Below are positions 20,318-29,707 of a DNA stretch of 64,000 nt, one piece after another (position 1 is the stretch's first letter; each line of letters opens with the position of its first letter). The stretch comes from Arenicola marina (Eukaryota > Annelida > Polychaeta > Arenicolidae). The DNA lies in NCBI GenBank assembly GCA_964019135.1, contig OZ025263.1:28085639-28149638 (forward strand), read 5' to 3'. Made by a program: the position numbers and the translations under genes. The notes beneath the pieces are model-generated. The model did not search any database. It was not told the DNA's origin and saw only the letters and a program-made list of their open reading frames with translations.

Positions 20318-23300
20318 ATGGACACATCCGGCAAGCTGTCTGTACACTGTGTGGGGATATTGGTTCTCAGCGGCCTTCTGATCAGCTGTCCTACGGCGGC
20401 GGAGGCAAAAGGTAAACACTCTATGATGAGGACTTAGTCAAAATATACATCGCAGTGTACGTCTAAGTGTATTGCTGAGTGTACGTCCATATATGAACTT
20501 TTGTGTGTACCGAGTATATGCCTAAATATGTGTACTGTTGAATCTGTTTAAGTGTACTTATTAATCTACGTTCAAGTGTACTTATGAATCTGCGTTTAAG
20601 TGGACTTGTGAATCTACGTTTAAATATACTTACGAATCTACGTTTAAGTGTACTTATGAATCTACTTTCTCTTTTTACGGACTGCTGTACGGCTTGACTG
20701 CGTCAGTCGTGACTGGGCGCGGATGTTCATAGAAAACCGGAAATGAAAATGAATGAAATTGGCGCTTTAGACCGTTTTTGCGAACACAAGGGCTAAATTG
20801 GGCTGCAATGATTATTGGGAAAATATTGACGTGGAGGCGGCCGATTTTCATAACGACACAGACGCCCTGGCTGACGAACGACCCGGGCTGCTATATGTTT
20901 TAAAAGATTGACTGTATTTAGTTCGCAGAAATTACCGACGAAAATTATTTTACATGAACTGGTAAGCTTGTTCCGCAACAGGCAAGTTGTCACCCTAACC
21001 TAAGGACCGTCAATCTCACAATGACCCAATCTCATGATGACGGTCCAATCCCCCGATGACGGTCCAATCTATCGATGACGGTCCAATCCCACGATGACGG
21101 TCTAATCACGCAATGACGGTCCAATCACACAATGACGGTCCAATCCCACGATGACGGTCCAATCCCACGATGACGGCCCAATTCCACGATATGCGAAATA
21201 TTCCATATATCTCCACTGCGCATGTGAGAACATTTTCTAACAGTAGTAACACAAGACCCAGATTTTTCTGAAAAAGTCCGTTTCACAATAGCCCATTTGG
21301 GATATACAAGAGCATGTGATGGCCATGATGGAAATACATGAGCATGTGATGACCCAGGATGGTTTTACATAAGCATGTGATGGCCCAGTATGTATATGTA
21401 TAAGCATGTAATGGCTCAGAATGGTTATATATGGGCATGTGATGACCAAAGGATGGTTATATAAGAGCATGTGATGGCCCAGTATGGTTATATATGAGCA
21501 TGTGATGGTTCAGGGTGGTTATATATGACCATGTGATGGTTCAGGGTGGTCATAGATGAGCATGTGATGGACCAGGATGATTATACATGAGCAAGGGATG
21601 GCCCATTGTGGTTAAACATGAGCATGTGATGGCCCAGGGTGGTTATACATGAGCATGTGATGGCCCAGGGTGGTTATACATGAGCATGTGATGGCCCAGG
21701 ATGGTTATATATGAACATGTCATGGTCCAGGATGGTTATACATGATCATATGATGGCCCAGGGTGGTTATATATGAACATGTGATGGCCCAGGATGGTCA
21801 TACATGAACATGTGATGGCCCAGTATGGTTATATATGAGCATGTGATGGCCCTGTATGGTTATATATGAACATGTCATGGTCCAGGATGGTTATACATGA
21901 TCATATGATGGCCCAGGGTGGTCATACATGAACATGTGATGGTCCAGTATGGTTATATATGAGTATGTGATGGCCCTGTATGGTTATATATGAACATGTG
22001 ATGGCCCAGGATGGTTATATATGACCCTGTGATGGCCCAGGATGGTTATATGTGGAGCATGTGATGGTCCAGTATGGTGATATATGAGCATGTGATGGCC
22101 AAGGATGGTTATATATGGGCCTGTGACGGCCAAGATATTTATATATGAGTCTGGGATGGCCCATAATGGTGATACATGAGCATGTGATTGCCCAGGATGG
22201 TTATATGTGGAGCATGTGAAGGCCCAGGATGGTTATATGTGGAGCATGTGAAGGCCCAGGATGGTTATACATGAGCATGTGAAGGCCCAGGATGGTTATA
22301 CATGAGCATGTGAAGGCCCATGATTGATATACCCCCGCGGGGTACTAAATACATTGCTGGTTTGGGGGGGGGGGGCAGGGTCGCGGTAAAGCGACCCCTC
22401 CCCCTTCATCTTTCACCCCCATTAGCAGAGAGCCAGCCCCCCCCCCCACTGGCCTAGCGGTTACAAGTTGTTAAATATCCGCTCTATTTTTTTTATCTCA
22501 AATGTGCGCTCTTTCAGGCTTCAAAGCAACCCCTCCCCCCCCCGCCCCCCCGCGCCCGGGGTTATACCTGAGCATGTGGTGACCCGGGATGGTTATACGT
22601 GTACATGCGATGACACAGGATGGTTATATCACATGTATGGAACTGTATTTATGTTATGTTTATGCAGAGGCCAGGATTTGTGTGACCACAAACGGCTTCC
22701 CCCTGGGACCGGCCATCAGCTGTACATCCGGATACCTGATTCATATCATTGGTGCTGAGTACTTGGGCCTGAACAGCAGTGTGTGCGGCGTTAGCCTGTG
22801 TCCATGTGACCACGTGGCATGTAGGGTGGACGTGGGCACGGTGGACGGCAGCTCGCATTATAACTTGATTATCAGTCACTGTCAGTACCAGTCACGGTGT
22901 CAGACAGTGACGCTACCTAGGACGAACGCCTCCCCATGTAGAGGCGTTGACCTGCTGCTGATACGCTACACATGCGTTGACGGTAAGGCCATTTTGAATT
23001 TTTAATTCCAAAATATCCCAACATTATCGATAATTGTGAAGCAAAATGAAACGTACATCAGATCTTGTACTTTAAGGAGTGAAGAACGCTCTGGCAATTT
23101 CTTTGGATAAATGCACGTATGAATCACATGTATATCTGTATCTACACGATCTACCAGAGCCATTCCCAGATACCCCTACGACCTTACCCAGCGTCATAAC
23201 AACAGAGGGAAGTCCTACATCACCAACAATCCAAGACAGTGATGTGACTCCGAGCCTCGGAACCAGCCGACAGACGCTGGGCACCAGTGACGTCGACCCG

Positions 23301-24065
23301 ACTCCTAGTGACGTCACAACCGCAGTTTGTCCAGTGTCAGGTAAAACACGTGTTTAATGGTAGTCATGTTTTGTGTACATTGTGAGTTATATTGCTATCA
23401 GTGCAGACCACTGGGCCGGATAAGCCTTGCTGCCGCATTCTCCTCGCGTATAATGATTAGATTACAACACGTTGTCTTATGCGATCATGGACTCAACGAG
23501 CCTTGGATGTGCGTGGTCGCATTGGCGTATTTCAAAATACAATAATTATGCCCAATAAAGGATCCAGAAGAGAGGGTGGCAGTGTCAAGGATCCAGGGGT
23601 GGGGTGGCAGTGCCAGGGATCCAGGGGAATATGTGATGGAGCCTGGGTTCCAAGGGGATCAGGTGGGCGTGATGTCTCGGTGACAGCGATCGTACTGTGA
23701 ACAGCTCACAGAGACAGTCCTTTTAACCCACTCCACACCTATGTACCCTTCATCTCATTCTCTCTGACGACGTTGGTCACATGTGTCGTTGTCTACAGGT
23801 GCCATGGTGGGGCTAGCAGTGTTTGCTGCCCTGATGACGGTCACAGTCCTCGTCCTAACAGTCTGCCTCGTCCTCAGGTAACACAACCACACGTATCCAC
23901 ACTCGAAAGTTGTTGATTCGTTATTCAAAATCCACTCGGCCAACGCCTCGTGTATTCTGAACAACGAATCAACACATTCTAGTGATTTCTCCTTTCACCA
24001 CAATGCACGGTTTCATGGTGCGTTACATGTGACGTTTGGTCAATATCACTACGCTTTAAAGCATA

Positions 24066-24102
<37 letters not shown>

Positions 24103-24627
24103 CCTCTCTCTCTTTCTCTCTCTCTCTATTTCTCTCTGTCTGTGAAGTATTAGCAAATCAGACGCACCAATAAAGGACAGTGCAGAAATGAATGGTCTAT
24201 CCTATGGCTCTACAGTTGCAGGAAGACAGCTGCCCAACAAAAGGAATTATCAGCGATGAGAACCACACCAACCGCTACGAACGCTGCCATGTCGTCTGCC
24301 ACGAATCACGTGACACCTCCGGTGGGTCCGTACGAAACCTTGGAGATCACGCCTCAAGCGGCGAGACACGAGGGCGATGGGAGCGCCACCTACAGTGAGC
24401 TGACGGAGGCGGCGGCGTATATGAACATGGCCGCTGGTCGGAGCCGTGAACAGAGTGGTTCGGGGGACCGGAGCGGTCCGAGGCAGCAAGCTACGTCAAC
24501 ATGGCCGCCGGTCGCACCACGACTGGTGACGTTACTCGGCCGTGAGCTGGTTGGGAGTTACTTTGTAGCCAGCTGCTTATGTTGGACTGGATTAGTGACT
24601 TTAGAGATGTTGCTGCAGTTACGATGA
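20318..24627 (+). CDS. SUEL-lectin/YxNM receptor gene 1 (five exons, altered tail end)
   Basis: Exons by homology and splice consensus: 20318-20411, 22668-22982, 23158-23340, 23799-23877, 24222-24627; about 358 aa. The signal peptide has a CVGILVLSGLL core and probable cleavage after AEA. The lectin exon (315 nt, phase 1-1) has ten Cys in a SUEL-like pattern (ISC, GAEYL, CPC, SHC, SPC...LLLIRYTC). The stalk is Pro/Ser/Thr-rich. The transmembrane exon reads GLAVFAALMTVTVLVLTV. The tail has YETL, YSEL and YMNM. A 7-base loss near 24454, relative to gene 3, shifts the frame after EQSGS. The usual last YVNM is therefore lost and ~50 unrelated residues follow. Likely a single-pass surface receptor; ligand unknown. 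Galactose-binding residues of classic SUEL domains are substituted, so sugar binding is not assured. Confidence 0.72.
20453..22330 (+). repeat. Intron 1 composite minisatellite, gene 1
   Basis: Order: a 24-bp repeat (ACTTATGAATCTACGTTTAAGTG type, 20453-20665); a conserved unique block (20672-20800); a 19-bp repeat ATGACGGTCCAATCCCACG (21003-21192); and a long 31-bp repeat built on TGTGATGGCCCAGGATGG (21290-22325, roughly 33 copies). More degenerate units run close to the lectin-exon acceptor. Confidence 0.85.
20672..20800 (+). promoter_or_regulatory. Conserved intron 1 block, gene 1
   Basis: The only non-repetitive part of intron 1 kept in all copies. Here it reads GCGTCAGTCGTGACTGGGCG and ACCGGAAATGAAAATG, with ETS-like GGAA. 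The AP-1-like TGAGTCA of the other copies is changed to CAGTCGTGACT. Enhancer role is inferred only. Confidence 0.4.
24076..24150 (+). repeat. (TC)n microsatellite in intron 4 of gene 1
   Basis: Pure and near-pure TC run before the tail exon. In gene 3 the equivalent run is fused directly to the middle of the tail exon. Confidence 0.9.
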
Positions 24628-24639
24628 CACAGAATTCTG

Positions 24640-25756
24640 CGTTTCGTATGGAAGACGAATCGGAAACACGTTCCTCTATGCTTGACTTATTGACGCGATT
24701 CAAGGGTTCTTTAAGCTGCGTTACAGAATGAATTCACTGTGGGGGACTTTTACTGTAGCACGACATATGGCGAATAGTTATCATGGTGGCAATTGCATTT
24801 GCGTTCTTTTGGTAAGTTTGCGTTGATGGGTAACCCATTCTGGGCCGATGTAGTCAAATCGTATCACTTTAGGCAAAGGTAGATATAACGCTTCTAGAAA
24901 TCATTACTCTGTGGGGCAGCTATTTTGTGACAAATGAAAATTGAAAACGACGAAAAGGCAAAATTGTAAAAAAAATGATAATGTGTTATTTTTGTTAATG
25001 ATAATGCAGATGAAAATTAACCCGTTCTATGCTGGAAAAAGTTTGTAAAAAAAAACTTCAACATAGATTAGTTCCATGCCAAGCGATTGGAAACCATACC
25101 GAGATCACAAATAGAGAAGTTAGAATGGAACAATTGAACAGATACCACTATCCTATACTTCGTATAGCATTAGTAACCAATACCTTTTTACAAAGACAAA
25201 TATTTTCGATTTTGTTCCTGTGTCGTTGGTTTGGTTTCTCTTCTTAGATGGGAGATGCAGGTCAAAGTCAAGATCACACGATCTTTCGCCTAACCGGTGA
25301 AAGATATGACGAAAAGTCAAAAACAACCCTTTTTTCCGTTTTCTTTTCCTCACTCTGACAAATTTATGATATATTGGCCCCATATGTAGCTTGTATGCCG
25401 TAGTAAAATTTTGCAAATCGCCCGAATAGCTTTTCTGCAAACAATTCCCAAACTTTAACATTCAACCCTACAAGAGCATTTTGGCGAAAAAAGAGCTTCT
25501 CCAGCCCATCAGGAAGGCAACACGTCAGACACATAAAACCGGACTGTGTGTCCGTCTGTCTGTTTGTAACGTAACGCGATAACTCTCGAACGCCTGAAGA
25601 TATCGACTTCTAAATTTACTCAAATTCGTCAGGCTAAGTTCCAAGACAGGCGATGGCGGTCACCAAAATTGTTTCCTGTTCGTTAACTACAACCACAGTT
25701 TGGGAGCTAACGCTTTGAACAACAAAACACGCCTTGTCCTTCAAGATATCTAGCAG
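24640..25756. other. 3' flank of gene 1, no gene seen
   Basis: AT-rich unique sequence duplicated at 39585-40716. No recognisable coding domain or structural RNA. Short frames are not conserved in any way I can judge. Confidence 0.5.
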
Positions 25757-25990
25757 GGGCCGGCACGATAGCTCAGTGGGTTAGAGCGCTCGTATTGAGT
25801 GCTAACGGCATGTGGATCGGTGGTTCGAGCCCCGCTGTGGCCATATCTGTGTGGTCGCAGAATAAAGATTCCAGGTCTTTCTTCGTAAAGAGTAGGGGGT
25901 TACCTCCGAGGACATGGCTCCACTCTTCCTTCCTTCTCCCATTGGCGCGATATGACCGGAAGTGGTTAAAGCGTCCTGAATAAGCAACCA
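25757..25990 (+). mobile_element. tRNA-derived SINE, copy 2
   Basis: Head is tRNA-like with box A TAGCTCAGTGGGTTAGAGC and box B GGTTCGAGCCC. Then comes a body with GTGGTCGCAGAATAAAGATT and GCGCGATATGACCGGAAGTG, and a CAACC-type end. This is the best preserved of four or five copies here. Confidence 0.85.
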
Positions 25991-27114
25991 ACCAACCATT
26001 AAGACATCTATAAGTGTTCCAATTTGAAGTCGAAATCGACTTTTGTTCACACTAATTATCATACATGGGACCCTTAATATATGACTCTATGAGGCTACAC
26101 AGTCGATGCCTCAGTATGCCCAGGCACACAACACAGTTACCATTCAAGAACCCCATTTGCGTGTAGTGGAGTATCGCTCAAATCCGTGTGTGGGCGTGTG
26201 TATTGGCGGGGAGGAGACGACTCAGGTCCGCTATGCCAGCGTTATCTGCCTACAATCAAATGTTGAGTATAAAATATTCATAAATACCCCCATGTTGCCG
26301 CTATTCATTTTGAACTTTCTAGTAAGCAAGCCAATATAGCAATGTATCACATGCTATCGCGTGGCATATGTTCAAGCAATTATTTTGGGTTCATTTCACT
26401 TGCCAACACCACTCACCAACATTTTGAGGTAAATGCCGGCAGCACCGTCGTGGCTGCATGTAACTGTAACTATATACGGTGAAATAGCGCAATTTTGTAT
26501 AGAAACAGTAACGCCCGTCAGGCGAATAATTTTTATATTCACTAAGATCTTATGTCCACAAAAAAACCTTTGGATGCAAAGCTTTAATTACCACTGCGCC
26601 ACGCAGTCAGTCTTGTAAGTCAGCTGTCGCATGTGCATGCTAATGCTTTCAGAAGTCTCCAAATCCGTTGGCCCAGTCGTTCAGTCACTCCACGCTTGCA
26701 TCTCAATCTTTATATCGACTCAAACCCTAACGAAACATGTTCAAGGCGATACTTCAAAGTATGATAACGACTTAAGTCTTTAGGCTTCAAACCCCGCTAT
26801 AAACGAACCCGTCAATGGGTAATTAGAAAACAAACAAAGCAAACTTTGAGGGTAAATAGCATTCATACGCGGTAAACAGGCACAAAGGAAAGCCATGCGC
26901 ATCATTGCATATCAAACGTTCAAAATCACCAGAGTGTCCAGCACATCCTATGCTATGGCATGGCCGTTCCTGTCATGACGCCGCGATAAGCTGAATAAGG
27001 AATGGGCGACGTTTCGGGTTTACAACTTGGACCATATCACTGCTAAAGAGTCGCGATGGATCTCAAAATGGTCCAATTGGTCCCATAGCACCGATCTTCG
27101 TCTTCTATGCATAG
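25991..27114. other. Intergenic, no gene seen
   Basis: Between the SINE and the truncated LINE. No domain recognised. It is duplicated at 40951-42074 with few differences, so it is part of the 15-kb block. Confidence 0.5.
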
Positions 27115-28680
27115 TAAACTGTCATCAGCTGTATTAACACCCGGGAGAGTCTCTGAATCATTTGATATGAAAATAGGTACACGGCAAGGCTGTCAAGTTA
27201 GACCACTATTGTTTATGATATATGTAAATACATTGTGATATGATCTTGCAAAGTCTGGTACAAACGGTATCTTTATAAATGAGAACTTTGATAACCTGTC
27301 AGCCCTGTTCTATGCAGATGACCAGCTAAGTGACATTGTAGGCCGCATACAAAAACAAATAAATTTACTTTCAGTCTTCTGCAAAGAATGGGGTTTGAAA
27401 GTAAACTTGGATAAAATAAAAGTTATGGTATTTAGAAACGGGGGCCCACTGCGGCAAAATGAGAAACGGTATCTTGATGGAGTCCAACTCGAAGCTAAAT
27501 CATATTATAAATATCTTGGGTTAATTATTTCTAGTCGTCTATGTTGGTCAATGTCACAACGTACCCTAGCTGAGCAACAGAACAAAGCAGCTGTGTTTAT
27601 TCTGCAGACTGCAACAAAGCTTACCTTTATTGATGTCAAAATGCTGTGTAATTTATTTGGTAACATGGTGCTACCCATCTTAACGTATGGAAGTGAACTT
27701 TGGGGCTTTAACACACATGATGCTATTGAAAGGAATTAAACGAAATTTTGTAAATGTGTCCTGAAACTGCCCAGCCACACTTCAAATTCAATTGTTCTAG
27801 GTGAATGTGGCAGGTGCAAGATAGATGTTGTATGTAAGTTTAAGGTCTTGAAATTTTGGTGCACTTTATTGGGAATGGATGAGAGCCGGTTGCCGAAGGC
27901 TTGTTATCATATGATGTATAAACTCGATGGGATTGGCAGAAGAACCTGGGCGACCGAGGTCAAAGACTTATTGTTTAGGCTAGGATTCGGGTATTGTTGG
28001 ATTGTTCAAGATGTAGGAAACACAGAAGTATCTTTAAGCGAAGCAAAGAAAAGACTCAGGACATCGGCCAGCAAGAGTGGTGGTACTCGGAAATGTGTTC
28101 AAATAGTAAGCTTCGAAGCACTGTAGAATTTAAATACGTTATTAAATTGGAATGTTACTTGGACTGTGTGAGTACTGTAAAGCACAGAATAGCGTTGTCG
28201 AGATTTAGATGTAGTGTACATAAATTAGCGATTGAAGAAGGAAGGCATATAAATGTACCACCCGAGTTAAGGGTTTGTAAATATTGTGAAAAATACGGGG
28301 AACACCTAGTAGAAGATGAATACCACTTTTTACTGATATGCCCACTATATCAATATATGTGCCAGATATATCTACTTCATTTTGTCTTAGAAAATCCGAA
28401 CCATGATAATTTTAGTTTAACTATGGCATCAACAGACAGCAAAACAATAAAGAACTTAGCACTAACTTCATATATATAGCATCCACTGTACGCGACAAAA
28501 ACCTTCTCGCAACTTTAAATTAAATTTGAATATATGTGCAGCGTGTGGTAATCTATGACTGTGAATGTGTTTTGTATTGGTTTCGTTGAATTATATATAT
28601 ATATTGTATGAATTTTTCTTGTACCATGGGCATTGCGCCCACAGTACCGAAAATAAACTTCATCTTCGTCTTCCTTATCA
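27115..28680 (+). mobile_element. 5'-truncated LINE (RT to 3' end), copy A
   Basis: Begins inside RT: GTRQGCQVRPLLF, then YADDQLSDIVGRIQ, KEWGLKVNLDKIKVMVF, a YKYLG block and LTYGSELWGF. Broken by a stop after VNTL, one after AIERN and at least one frame change near 28000. A C-terminal CxxC...H...C region lies at about 28270-28350. The 3' end has the hairpin TGGGCattgcGCCCA, then AATAAA and a CATCTTCGTCTTCC tail. It is related to the plus-strand LINE at 1-3516 and shares its 3' design. Confidence 0.85.
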
Positions 28681-29381
28681 CGTTTTTATAAAGTTTTACT
28701 ATTCAGGCTTGTGATTGACCTGCACAAGACAAGAGACTAGGGAAGTGGAGTCGTAGTAGGCCTAGCAGTGGACCCAAGAGTCGTATATAAAAGAAGACAA
28801 TATATAACGGAGTGTGAGCTGTTTGAAAATCTGAAGCAATGAAGCGACCGTGCACTGTTCCCGCACGACCGCCTCTCTTGCTCTCTCAAAACACACTGAG
28901 ACAAAACTTCCGGTGATCATGCTTCGCGCATGCGCGGAGTCTCCCCCCTCCCCCCTCCCCCCAGAGTGGACCCATGAGTGACCATGGCGCGGGACGGAGG
29001 GGGGTGGGATGATTCACCAACGTGGCAGATACTGGTGTAGGTGGTGGGTTTTCAACATGGGCCGGAGATTACATAACGCAACGTGTGTGTGTGGGGGGGG
29101 GGGGGGGTTGGGCGGGGTCGTGGTTTTGGATTGGTCGGGGCCGGGCCAGCTATGGACACATGATGTGGGTCTAGAATAGATGGGGAGGGTCCGCCTTTGG
29201 TGGTATGAGCTCGCTCGATAAACGTGGGAGAAGCTTGCGACTTGCGTGAGGGGCGAGGGGCGATACCAACCACAAAACAGGGCGTGCCTCTGTCATTCTT
29301 GTCACATCATGCGGCAAGTATATTTCAATAAACAGTGGTCTAAGCTCTGGGAACTTGTCAGCACAAAGTAAATTATTAGCC
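28681..29381. other. Spacer before gene 2, with poly-G run
   Basis: Unique sequence with a GT/G run at 29084-29107. No gene. Repeated at 43640-44338 in the other block. Confidence 0.5.
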
Positions 29382-29707
29382 TATTTACTTCCTGGTAAAC
29401 ATGTCGATTCACCTGACAGACCGATCCAGTTGGCTGCGTCCACTGATCAAACTCGGTCCGCAACACTTGCTGAGATCTCTCTCTCACGTCTAAGAGACGC
29501 AATAACTTGATCTCTACAGTGTTGTACACTCTCAAAGTGGCAAACCAGTGGAACTCTGGCATCACCACCTGCTTTCACTGTCCCGGGAATTAAGTGTATC
29601 AGACCAGTTTAGCCCTCATGTAGATAGCATTGGCCTATAACACCAAACCAGATTCGAACCATAGACCCCTGGATCACAAGGCGTGTGACCTTACCAGGAC
29701 CAGAGCC
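29382..29707 (+). promoter_or_regulatory. Conserved 5' block of receptor gene 2
   Basis: Same landmarks as gene 1's block (CCGATCCAGTTGGCTGCGTC, GGCATCACCACCTGC, TCCCGGGAATTAAGTG). Just before the ATG lies GATTCGAACCATAGACCCCT, then GGATCACAAGGCGTGTGACC. In reverse complement this resembles the anticodon and T-arm part of a tRNA, with box B GGTTCGAATC. Confidence 0.55.

Noticed and set aside
21290-22330. CRISPR-like array
   Set aside because: Units are contiguous diverged 31-bp repeats without unique spacers, in a eukaryotic intron.
22649-22879. Antisense frames across the lectin exons (also at 31042-31282 and 45860-46106)
   Set aside because: Shadows of the conserved, Cys-rich plus-strand exon; the plus-strand reading has domain match, phase and splice sites.
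24150-24205. Possible extra cytoplasmic exon (TATTAGCAAATCAGACGCAC, conserved in genes 1 and 2 and partly in 4)
   Set aside because: It has an acceptor-like AG before it but no good donor in all copies, and joining the transmembrane exon directly to 24222 (and equivalents) keeps the tail frame. The stretch probably holds branch-point sequence.
25757-25830. tRNA gene
   Set aside because: Box A and box B are present, but the sequence continues into a fixed SINE body repeated in at least four places; it does not fold as a full mature tRNA by eye.
29084-29107. Poly-G/poly-C runs (also near 5177, 22358, 36711, 46561, 47729, 52288, 56512) as signals
   Set aside because: Simple homopolymer runs with length that is unreliable in sequencing; no consistent position relative to exons.
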